Positions 8,313 to 16,103 of a stretch of DNA of 39,689 nucleotides are shown in pieces. The number at the start of each line of letters is the position of its first letter. Position 1 is the first letter of the stretch. Position numbers and translations under genes: made by a program. The notes beneath the pieces are model-generated. The model made no database searches. It saw only the letters and a list, made by a program, of their open reading frames with translations, and had not been told where the DNA came from. This DNA is from Lachnospiraceae bacterium (GTDB lineage: Bacteria; Bacteroidota; Bacteroidia; Bacteroidales; Muribaculaceae). The stretch is from positions 1-39,689 of the forward strand of contig JAMPGZ010000026.1 in the NCBI GenBank assembly GCA_023663655.1, read 5' to 3'.

Positions 8313-8364
8313 GTTATTAAAATGAGCTATTTCAAAACTAAATCGGATAAAAACATTTGCAAAA

Positions 8365-8396
8365 TTGGAAATATTAAATGTTTTTCTTTAAATTTG
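8365..8396 (+). promoter_or_regulatory. Promoter of the tubulin-like cluster
   Basis: TTG (8365-8367) and TAAATTTG (8389-8396) are 21 bp apart. It is the only strong promoter seen before the long co-directional run that reaches 19343. The leader is about 85 nt. Confidence 0.7.
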
Positions 8397-8487
8397 CAAG
8401 TATCTCATGTACTGAACGAGGTAAGCCTCAGTTTAATGCCGGGAAGACATAATAAAAGTGTAATAAACCAAGAATAAAGGCAATCTT

Positions 8488-9132
8488 ATGCTATGCTTCA
8501 TATTTAACGGACTCATCAGTCAAGCGGCAGGAGCCCTGGCGACCGGAATTGTTATTGCGGTTCTGCTTGTGGGGCTGCTCTTCTTTGTGATAAATATTGT
8601 GGCTGAACGCGGTCGTTTTTCCATTGCCGGCTATGCGGTGGGTGTGGCGCTCTTGCTTTTTCTGGGTTATCACGTGATTCCGGCTTGCGGAGCTGTTGCC
8701 TTGCGGTGGAAATGTGACGATATAGAGCAGTGGCTCAATCAGAATGTGATAAGCCGGATGGATGTCAACAATCTTGCCGAGCTTACACCTGATGAAAGCC
8801 GTGAGGTGGTCGATGCGTTGGTCGAAAATGTGCCGCTTGTGGGCAATTACGTCAATGATCTTCAGCTTGCGGGCATGAGTGCTTCTGTTGTCACATCGAC
8901 TGTAGCGGGAGAGATCCGCTCTACACTTGATTCATTCGTATGGAAATCGGTGCTGTGGAGCCTTGCCGGGCTTCTTGTCGCCTCTGTAATCATATATAAG
9001 ACCATGGAATTCAGGGCATCCGGCTCACGTCAACGTGCGGCAGTCCCGGGTGCCGATAATCGCCGCTCGCCTGTATCTGCCAACCGACGCAGGGCAGTGT
9101 CGGGCGGAGGAGGAAGTTTGAGACGACGTTGA
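8488..9132 (+). CDS. Three-TM protein of the tubulin-like cluster
   Basis: I do not recognise a family. The 214-residue protein has hydrophobic segments at about 16-38, 46-66 and 152-170. Between TM2 and TM3 lies an 85-residue mostly polar domain, probably helical. After TM3 comes a basic, Arg/Ser/Gly-rich tail ending in GGGGSLRRR. With the positive-inside rule, the tail should be cytoplasmic and the middle domain periplasmic. The gene is first in the cluster, 34 nt before the tubulin-like gene, so the basic tail could be a membrane anchor for the GTPase. That partnership is inferred from gene order only. Confidence 0.8.
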   Translation: MLCFIFNGLISQAAGALATGIVIAVLLVGLLFFVINIVAERGRFSIAGYAVGVALLLFLGYHVIPACGAVALRWKCDDIEQWLNQNVISRMDVNNLAELTPDESREVVDALVENVPLVGNYVNDLQLAGMSASVVTSTVAGEIRSTLDSFVWKSVLWSLAGLLVASVIIYKTMEFRASGSRQRAAVPGADNRRSPVSANRRRAVSGGGGSLRRR

Positions 9133-9166
9133 ACATAATTAAAAAATCAATCAAAATAATAACTGT

Positions 9167-12100
9167 ATGATAAATCACATTCTTGTCGGTCTTGGAGGTA
9201 CCGGAGGTAAAATTCTCCGCGAGTTCAAGATGCGAATGTTTGAAGAGTATCCCGATGTCAATGACCGCATGAAGATCCCTGTGGCGCTTCTTTACGTGGA
9301 TACCACCCGTGAGATGATGGGTCTCGGCAGAGAGGACTTCAATGTGCTCGGTCAAGATGCCGGATTTGCCGAAAATGAGTTCTTGAACGTGAAGAGTGTC
9401 GATGTTACCAAGATTATCGACGAGATTGACAACTATCCGAAGCTCCGCGGCATTGTTGACAATGTGAAGGGTGTGCGCTCGGCGATAGGCAACCTCGGTG
9501 AGGCAGCCGGACAGAAGCGTCGCGCAGGCCGTCTGCTCTTTGCAGTCAACGCCGACCGTTATGTGATGGCTCTTCAAGATGCCTATGCCCGTTGCCATAG
9601 AGCTAACTCATCGGGAGAAGCATCGAAAACGGTTCATATTTTTGCCGGTCTTTCCGGTGGTACCGGTTCCGGTTCTATAATCGATGCCGTGGCTCAGGCT
9701 CGTAAGTTGTGGAACGATGCCAAGATTCTTGTTTACGCCATGTTGCCTGAACGTGATCTTCCGAAGCCCGACATGGACAAAGGTCGCTATTATCCCAACG
9801 CTTATGCCGCCATGCGCGAGCTTAACGCGCTTCAGGTGGGCAAATTCCAGCCCTACGATGTGACCGGCGACGGTGAGCCGCTCGATTACATCTCGATGAA
9901 GCCTTCGGCAAAGGGTGTTGCTGACGGTATCTCGGTCTACAGCAACTTGAATGAGAATGAATGCACCGTCAACTCATTCACCGAGCTGCCGCGCATAGTG
10001 AGCGACTTCGCTTATTCACGCATATTCCAGATACGTCCCGATGTTGAGGAGTGCCACGATATACTCCGAGCCTATAATTTCGAGAATCTTGACGGATTTG
10101 AGATGGAGAACGACGAGCGCCTTCTGCCCGATGAGGTTGACAAGGATGAGGAATTCCCCAAGACACGCACCTGCAAGATCAGCTCATTCTCAATCAAGCG
10201 TATCATCTATCCTGAGATGCGTGTGCTCAAGCATATCACCTATTCCACAGGCGAGGATGTGCTCAATCAGCTCCGCTACAACCACTGGAGCGACAACCAC
10301 GGCTTCCTCAACGAGCCGCAGAACAAGGATTACCGCAGCGTGTATCTTGCCGACTCCTATCTCCAGCGTTGGATGCTCGACCTTGAGCACCTCACTTTGG
10401 AGAAAAAAGTGCTTCCGCTCGACAAAGAGTATCCGCCTTTTAAAGAGGACTGGACTGAAAATATAGAGAATCTTGCTGTGCCGTGCCAGGAAGACAGCTG
10501 CCCGCCAGCCGCTATCCGCAGCAGCATGAATCAGATATATAATGAAACTTTCCGTGGCAATGGCGTTGAGACTTATTATAAGGTGAAATCTAAATCCATC
10601 AAAGAGATTGCCAAGGAGATACGCCGCACAGTGGAGCATCAGCTCTTCTCTGAGTGGCGCAACGGCGACCTCTCAATGATGGATCTTGTCAAGATTGTCT
10701 CAATACTGGCTGAATACGTCAGCGATGACTTGAAAAAGAAGATCGATGAGGCTATCGTCAGAAATGATGAAGAGCTGAACAAGAGCTCCAAGACTCTCGA
10801 CGCTATCATCGACGACTGGGCTAACTCAGGATTCCTGCGCGGCAAGCTTCTCGGAAAGAAGAACGACTATTACGCCGAAGCGCGTCTTGAGCTTTCTTAT
10901 CTCATGACCGCCCGCACAATGAAGGTGGCGCTTGAATTTGCCAAGGAACTTCAGCAGTTGCTCAACATGGAGTTTGGCAAATTTGTGGAAGCTGTCAACG
11001 GATTCAATGCTCTTATCAATGATGCTATCGAACGCACCGAGCAGCAACTTGCAGCTCAGAAAAAGAAGAACCCGGGACTTGAAAATCCGAAGGGCTCTAT
11101 CATTGAGGTGAGTGAGGATTCAGCAATGCTCGACTTCGAGAGAGATACCCGTGTCGACAAGAAGATGATGCGCGAGTCGTCTCAGCAATTGCGCGAAGCT
11201 CTTGTGGGCGACAAGGATTTCATTGATTTCGCCGATCTGCATTCGCGTCTCACTATCGATGACTTCCTCCATGCTTTCGACGTGCAGCTCTCAAAGAAGA
11301 TCATTGCCCGCCACGAGGAACTTCCCGTATCGGCTACCAAGGTTCTTGGACTCAACATTCTCACTCAGTTGAAGCAAAAACTCGATACTCAGCAGAAAAT
11401 CAACGAATTTGCTCAGAGTGTGATTCGCCAGACCGGTCCATACGTGATTCTTGATTCAGGTCAGCTCGGTTTTCAGGTGCGCAACAACGACATAGCCAAA
11501 GAGGGCGTGAACCGCAACCTGAAAGAGACCTATATCGCTCTTCCTGATCCCGAGAAGAATCCCGAACTTGAGGACTTCGCCAAGAAACTTGAAAAGGCAT
11601 TCCGTGACATGACACCTCAGGGAGTTAAGGAGCCGAAGATTCATCGTGGAGGAAGCCGCGACAATGAGATGTTTATCATCTCCATCAACTCCGGTTATCC
11701 GATGCGCGCTATCAAGTGGCTCACTCCCGACAAGAAGAAATATGACCGTTTCATGCACTCAGGCAACGCAGTGACCGATCAGACCAACGCCATCATGCTA
11801 CATAGCGAGGGGGAAGGCGACAGTCTGCCCGACATCTTCGCGCTCTCCGACAAGGAGTGCCGCGAACTCGACGCCAAGAAACCTCAGCGTCAGCAGCCCC
11901 AGGCTCCCCAGCAGGCAGCTCCGGCGATGCCCGGTGCTCCCGTGCCTCCCCCGATGCCGGGTGCCGCTGTTCCGCCTCCCATGCCGGCGGCTGACCCCGT
12001 GGTGCAGATGTTCCTCTTCGTAGGTGGCGCCCAATATGGTCCTTATGACTATGCTACTTGCCGCCAGTTCACCACCACCGGACAGTTGACTCAGGAAACT

Positions 12101-12247
12101 ATGGTGTGGGAACAAGGTATGGCTGCATGGACTCCCGCCGGTCAGGTGGAGAAGCTGAAAGGACTGTTTGCTCCGGCGATGCCCACGCCACCTCCTATGC
12201 CACCGGCAGGTGGAGCGACACCGCCGCCCATGCCTCCGGCTATGTAA
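9167..12247 (+). CDS. Tubulin/FtsZ-like GTPase (Tubulin_2 / FtsZl type) with C-terminal GYF_2-like domain
   Basis: This 1026-residue cytoplasmic protein begins with a tubulin/FtsZ-type nucleotide-binding domain: a first glycine loop ILVGLGGTGGKI (5-16), the tubulin signature GLSGGTGSGS (161-170), and a conserved NAYAAMREL segment (211-219). Residues about 330-900 are long and largely helical. The tail is Pro/Gln-rich (about 905-945), then a GYF_2-like domain (about 946-1000, with YGPYD and a W-x-x-G-M-x-x-W pattern), then a second Pro/Met-rich end. Families of this kind (FtsZl) have been proposed to act in membrane remodelling. It has no signal peptide. The genes around it encode membrane and exported proteins, unlike the cell-division context of ftsZ. 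Polymerisation is not shown by the sequence. Confidence 0.87.
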   Translation: MINHILVGLGGTGGKILREFKMRMFEEYPDVNDRMKIPVALLYVDTTREMMGLGREDFNVLGQDAGFAENEFLNVKSVDVTKIIDEIDNYPKLRGIVDNVKGVRSAIGNLGEAAGQKRRAGRLLFAVNADRYVMALQDAYARCHRANSSGEASKTVHIFAGLSGGTGSGSIIDAVAQARKLWNDAKILVYAMLPERDLPKPDMDKGRYYPNAYAAMRELNALQVGKFQPYDVTGDGEPLDYISMKPSAKGVADGISVYSNLNENECTVNSFTELPRIVSDFAYSRIFQIRPDVEECHDILRAYNFENLDGFEMENDERLLPDEVDKDEEFPKTRTCKISSFSIKRIIYPEMRVLKHITYSTGEDVLNQLRYNHWSDNHGFLNEPQNKDYRSVYLADSYLQRWMLDLEHLTLEKKVLPLDKEYPPFKEDWTENIENLAVPCQEDSCPPAAIRSSMNQIYNETFRGNGVETYYKVKSKSIKEIAKEIRRTVEHQLFSEWRNGDLSMMDLVKIVSILAEYVSDDLKKKIDEAIVRNDEELNKSSKTLDAIIDDWANSGFLRGKLLGKKNDYYAEARLELSYLMTARTMKVALEFAKELQQLLNMEFGKFVEAVNGFNALINDAIERTEQQLAAQKKKNPGLENPKGSIIEVSEDSAMLDFERDTRVDKKMMRESSQQLREALVGDKDFIDFADLHSRLTIDDFLHAFDVQLSKKIIARHEELPVSATKVLGLNILTQLKQKLDTQQKINEFAQSVIRQTGPYVILDSGQLGFQVRNNDIAKEGVNRNLKETYIALPDPEKNPELEDFAKKLEKAFRDMTPQGVKEPKIHRGGSRDNEMFIISINSGYPMRAIKWLTPDKKKYDRFMHSGNAVTDQTNAIMLHSEGEGDSLPDIFALSDKECRELDAKKPQRQQPQAPQQAAPAMPGAPVPPPMPGAAVPPPMPAADPVVQMFLFVGGAQYGPYDYATCRQFTTTGQLTQETMVWEQGMAAWTPAGQVEKLKGLFAPAMPTPPPMPPAGGATPPPMPPAM

Positions 12248-12267
12248 ATGCAACGACATGACCGCTT

Positions 12268-12298
12268 ACAGGATGCACGATCAATGCGTGCATCCTGT
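12268..12298 (+). other. Perfect 12-bp hairpin between the GTPase and zinc-ribbon genes
   Basis: The arms ACAGGATGCACG (12268-12279) and CGTGCATCCTGT (12287-12298) enclose a 7-nt loop. No T tract follows, so this is unlikely to be a simple terminator. It may stabilise the upstream message or adjust expression between the two genes. Confidence 0.7.
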
Positions 12299-12345
12299 CA
12301 ATGCAAAAACCGATATTAGTTTAATGTTATAAAAATAAAATAAAA

Positions 12346-13008
12346 ATGGCTGAACCATCAAGACGCGGTTCACGCGCTGCCGGAAAAACCGGAATGTGTG
12401 TGAACAGAGATTGTAAAAATTATCAACAGAAAATCACAGTGGATCACGGCGATTTCGTGTGTCCCGAGTGTGGAAAAACTCTTGTGCCCATCAAAGGCGG
12501 CGACAAGCCCCAGAAGAAAATGTGGGTGAGCGCCATTATCGGCGTTGTTGTCATCGCGGCTGCAGTAGCTGTCTATATGATTTCTCAGGCTGGCGGCTCC
12601 TCAGAACCCGAAGTTGCCCCTGTAGACACTGCCGTAGTTGAAGAACCCGTAGTAGAGCCGGTTGATACTGTAGCTCCGGTTGACACTGTGGCAGCAGTGG
12701 AAGAGCCCAAGGAAGAACCGAAAGCGGAGCCTTCAGAAACTTCTAAAGCTGCGCCTGCCGGCGGAACTCTCCCTTATGGCAAGTACACCGGTCCCATGAG
12801 CGGCGGCAAACCCCACGGTGTGGGCGGCAGCGTGGCTGTGAACAGCAGCTACACTTTCGATCTTAACGACGGCACCACTGTCAGCGTGGCTTCGGGCGAC
12901 AAGATCGAGAACACCAAGTTCCAGAACGGACGCCTTGTGCAGGGTGAGATCCAGCGTACCAACGGCGACCGCAAGTGGATCACCTTAGGTGCATCCAATG
13001 GTCGTTGA
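12346..13008 (+). CDS. Zinc-ribbon / single-TM / MORN-like protein
   Basis: This 220-residue protein has an N-terminal four-Cys zinc ribbon (Cys18, Cys23, Cys39, Cys42), one TM helix (about 61-80), a Val/Glu/Pro-rich linker with repeated PVDTV (about 85-135) and a C-terminal domain whose start resembles a MORN repeat (YGKYTGPMSGGKPHGVGG, 144-161). The topology should place the zinc ribbon in the cytoplasm and the MORN-like part in the periplasm. No family member with a known role is recognised. Its position after the tubulin-like GTPase suggests a link between the filament side and the envelope. The next gene overlaps its end by 11 nt, so the two are translationally coupled. Confidence 0.82.
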   Translation: MAEPSRRGSRAAGKTGMCVNRDCKNYQQKITVDHGDFVCPECGKTLVPIKGGDKPQKKMWVSAIIGVVVIAAAVAVYMISQAGGSSEPEVAPVDTAVVEEPVVEPVDTVAPVDTVAAVEEPKEEPKAEPSETSKAAPAGGTLPYGKYTGPMSGGKPHGVGGSVAVNSSYTFDLNDGTTVSVASGDKIENTKFQNGRLVQGEIQRTNGDRKWITLGASNGR

Positions 13009-14110
13009 TCGGCGCGGAATATTATTGATTCTTACATCGTTGTGGGCGGTTATGCTGCCTGCAACGATGCTTCCTGTTGTAAACTATGCCACTGACCGCC
13101 TTGAGCGCATAGCTTCGATGTTGCGCATAGGAGCGGCGGTAGAGCGTGGTGAGACAGATTTTACCCATAATGGCAATCAGGTGAGCGTGGTCAGAAACAA
13201 CGATGTGGTGACCCATATAGGCTACAGCCTGTTTGTCAACAACGAAAGGGAATTGTTTGACTTGCCGGTATTCGATTTTCTCGAGCGTTCAGCGCTTGAG
13301 GCTGACTTGCCCGGCATCCTGAAAGATGTGACTGTCGAGCGCTCTCTTGAAGAGGACGGAGTGAGATATGCCAACGGCGATCTGCGTTCGCTCCTTACCG
13401 TGGCTCCTGACAAAACGCTGTCGCTCGCTATCGAGAATCCCGACGGGAGGAATTATCTGTTGCGTTGGACCGATGCTGCCGGAAATGTGGCTTACGCGGT
13501 CACTTTCCCCATCTTTTACGATCTCTTGCATGGAACAGAGATGAAGGAGAATGAGCGCCGGCTGTGGGAAGGGTTGTCGCGGCATTCCATTGTGCATCGC
13601 GACACGCTGCAAGTTGATGCGTCGATGCTCATTGAGTCGCCCGATTCAGCAGTGCTGGTCCTTGAAGGTGACCAGTATTATTTCCCTGAAAACAATTCCA
13701 ACCGCTACTATGAGTCGGTTGACTCCGCCACATTCAAGCTCGTGTGCAGCGACGATCATCCGCTCTACAGCCTTGCCAATCTTGTGACGAGCACCGAGAT
13801 AGTGAACAACTATAAGGTGCGTGTGCGATTGGTGGGATATGATTATTCCGACAAGTATTTTACCATGCCGTTAAGTGAGTTTGTCGATTATTTCATCGGT
13901 AAGGGTTGCAAGCCCTACTTTGGAGTGATTGAGGCTGACGATAAGAAAATAACGGCATTGCTCTCGATGAAAAACGAAAAGGAGGGATATTGCCACAATA
14001 TCAGGCTCACTGCCCCCTCTTCGATAATCAACATCGAAAACGGGGAGATAACGGCAAGAATAACTCCCTACATCCCCATTTCACGTATTTTGTCATTATT
14101 TGACGATTAA
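12998..14110 (+). CDS. Hypothetical exported or membrane-anchored protein
   Basis: I do not recognise a family. The 370-residue protein starts with a hydrophobic segment after a basic N-terminus (MVVDRRGILLILTSLWAVML), an export signal or membrane anchor. The rest is soluble, acidic and mixed alpha/beta, with no Cys cluster or clear enzyme motif. The ATG at 12998 overlaps the previous gene by 11 nt; an in-frame GTG at 12989 would add three residues. The following gene begins directly at its stop codon. The tight packing supports a shared function with its neighbours in the envelope. Confidence 0.75.
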   Translation: MVVDRRGILLILTSLWAVMLPATMLPVVNYATDRLERIASMLRIGAAVERGETDFTHNGNQVSVVRNNDVVTHIGYSLFVNNERELFDLPVFDFLERSALEADLPGILKDVTVERSLEEDGVRYANGDLRSLLTVAPDKTLSLAIENPDGRNYLLRWTDAAGNVAYAVTFPIFYDLLHGTEMKENERRLWEGLSRHSIVHRDTLQVDASMLIESPDSAVLVLEGDQYYFPENNSNRYYESVDSATFKLVCSDDHPLYSLANLVTSTEIVNNYKVRVRLVGYDYSDKYFTMPLSEFVDYFIGKGCKPYFGVIEADDKKITALLSMKNEKEGYCHNIRLTAPSSIINIENGEITARITPYIPISRILSLFDD

Positions 14111-14995
14111 ATGATTATGAAATTAAGACTAATCATAGCATTATTGCTCATCACAGCCGGTATCGGCTCGGTGTCAGCTCAAAAGACCGAAGCTAAACAG
14201 ATCAATATGATCAAGCTTGACGGTCGGTATCTGTATGGCGAAGCTACAATGCCTACAGAAGCAGAAGCGAAAGAGGCTGCCGATATAACGCTGATCAATT
14301 ACATCAATGATAAGCTCAAGGAACACCACATAGACCGCCGTCTCGGTCTTGACGGGCTTGAGCAGACTCAATATATAACTGTCAAGAGGGGAGCCAACAT
14401 CCGCGTGTTCGCCTACGTGGAGTGCAGCGTCTACGGCATCCCCTCCGCAGCATCGCAGGCGGCTGCCGTGACCGAGACAAGCGTGCCTGTGCAGCCGCAG
14501 CCTAAACCGCAGCCGCAACCTGTGGCCCAGGCTCCCGCCGCACCGGTTGAAGCTCCACGCCAACAGCCGCAACCTAAACCGGAACCGCAGCCTGTAGCCC
14601 AGGCTCCCGCCGCACCGGTTGAGACACCACGTCCCTCAGCCCCGCAACCCGCTCCCAAGCAGCAGGTGCCTGACCGCAGCATTGCTTCCGGCTCGGGGCT
14701 CTCGGCATGGCAGAATGAGGCGATTGAGGACCTTCTTAGAGCCCCCAATCTCAACAGTGCCGCCCAGTTGCTCAATGAATTTCGTGGCGCGCGCAAGGTG
14801 CTCGCTTTCGGAAGCCCCAAGGAATGCCCTGACGCATCCAAGTGTTTTTGGGTGGTGTTTGACAATAACTTGAACACTATTACCGTTTTAAGTAACGGCG
14901 ACAATGATGTGCGACACAATTTCAAGACCGGATCCGGTGACGGGCTCGGCAACTATTCGGGAAACACAGCAGTGTGGTTTATGTTAAGTAAATAA
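14111..14995 (+). CDS. Hypothetical exported protein with Pro/Gln-rich repeat linker
   Basis: This 294-residue protein has a signal peptide (cleavage near SVSAQ), an N-terminal domain of about 100 residues, a Pro/Gln/Ala linker (about 120-200) and a C-terminal domain (about 205-294). The linker holds two copies of a 24-residue unit containing PVAQAPAAPVE, encoded by a 72-bp tandem repeat (about 14519-14636). The start follows the upstream stop codon without a gap; a second ATG at 14117 gives a cleaner signal peptide. I do not recognise a family. The layout of two globular parts joined by a flexible linker suits a periplasmic spanning or peptidoglycan-crossing protein. Confidence 0.75.
   Translation: MIMKLRLIIALLLITAGIGSVSAQKTEAKQINMIKLDGRYLYGEATMPTEAEAKEAADITLINYINDKLKEHHIDRRLGLDGLEQTQYITVKRGANIRVFAYVECSVYGIPSAASQAAAVTETSVPVQPQPKPQPQPVAQAPAAPVEAPRQQPQPKPEPQPVAQAPAAPVETPRPSAPQPAPKQQVPDRSIASGSGLSAWQNEAIEDLLRAPNLNSAAQLLNEFRGARKVLAFGSPKECPDASKCFWVVFDNNLNTITVLSNGDNDVRHNFKTGSGDGLGNYSGNTAVWFMLSK
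14519..14636 (+). repeat. 72-bp imperfect tandem repeat in coding sequence
   Basis: Two adjacent copies with a 72-bp period encode the Pro/Gln linker unit of the exported protein. The period is a multiple of three, so copy changes would keep the frame. Confidence 0.75.
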
Positions 14996-15014
14996 TAAAT
15001 TCAATCATATAGCA

Positions 15015-16082
15015 ATGAAAAAGCTTTTATCAATATCTCTGATATTAATTCTGTCATCGGCAGGTGGCATCAACGCCGCTCCCGATGAAGCCGGCTGGAA
15101 TGCTGAATCGGCAGCCGCATATTTTAAATATCTTGAGGGTATGTCGGAAGTCTACGGCGCTCCGATGGCTGTTGATGATTACGGCAAGGATGTGACTTTC
15201 CAGTTCTCCGACGGCATCTCCTCTCCGCAGTTGAAGCAGAAGATGGAGCAGCAGATGAGCCAGCTTCTCACCAACCTCAATAAGGCTGCATATAACAATG
15301 CCGATGTGAACTATGCCGGTCTCGATATCGATAACCTCGCTTCGCAGACTATAGGCATGACATGGAACAATGTCCACTTCACCACCGAGGAGGATTTCAT
15401 CGTGGACCACTGCCTCACCATAAAGTCGGGCGGCAGAGTGTCGGGCTATCAGGTGAGAAATATAGGGGTGAATATGCTCCCCATCAATGACACTTACGGA
15501 GGTCCCATGAGAAAGGAGCTTTGCATCGATTTCAATTCTGCGGGCAAGATCATCGACTTCAACTTCACTATGGATAAGACCAACTATGTCAACATCATGA
15601 AGGAGGGGCTTCGCCTGAAGGATGAGGATCGCCGAATGATGATCATCGGTTGGTGCCAGCAGTTTGAGAAGGCGTATTGCGACAAAAACATCCGCTTCAT
15701 CGAGGATGTGTTCAGCGATGATGCGCTCATCATCACCGGTAAACTTGTGACCCAGCGCGTGAAGAACGATGTCATGCCGCAGAATGGCGTGGTGTTTGAG
15801 CAGAAAGGCAAGAAGGAATACATCGCAGGACTGAAAAGAATGTTTGCCAACAATCAGCGTCTTAAGGTGAAGTTTGACGATTACCGCGTGGTGCGTCATC
15901 CGGCAAAGCCCGATTATTATGGCGTAACTCTTAAGCAGGACTGGCATTCCGACAGCTACAGCGACCAGGGAAGCGTGTTCCTGTTGTGGGATTTCACCGA
16001 TGAGGATCACCCCAAGATTCATGTGCGCACATGGGAGCCGGGCATCGAATGCTCGTTCAAGGCTACTGACTTTAAAATCTAA
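15015..16082 (+). CDS. Exported protein with C-terminal NTF2/SnoaL-like domain
   Basis: This 355-residue protein has a signal peptide (MKKLLSISLILILSSAGG...). The C-terminal part (about 210-345) has the pattern of an NTF2-like cone fold: a helical start (FEKAYCDKNIRFIEDVFSD), a central KKEYIAGLKRMF segment and final strands ending in VRTWEPG. NTF2-like domains bind small ligands or act as scaffolds; no catalytic residues can be assigned. The N-terminal half has no recognised fold. It lies 19 nt after the previous gene and 21 nt before the SUMF1-like gene, so it is part of the same transcription unit. Confidence 0.75.
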   Translation: MKKLLSISLILILSSAGGINAAPDEAGWNAESAAAYFKYLEGMSEVYGAPMAVDDYGKDVTFQFSDGISSPQLKQKMEQQMSQLLTNLNKAAYNNADVNYAGLDIDNLASQTIGMTWNNVHFTTEEDFIVDHCLTIKSGGRVSGYQVRNIGVNMLPINDTYGGPMRKELCIDFNSAGKIIDFNFTMDKTNYVNIMKEGLRLKDEDRRMMIIGWCQQFEKAYCDKNIRFIEDVFSDDALIITGKLVTQRVKNDVMPQNGVVFEQKGKKEYIAGLKRMFANNQRLKVKFDDYRVVRHPAKPDYYGVTLKQDWHSDSYSDQGSVFLLWDFTDEDHPKIHVRTWEPGIECSFKATDFKI

Positions 16083-16103
16083 AAACCACTCATAACAATA
16101 ACA

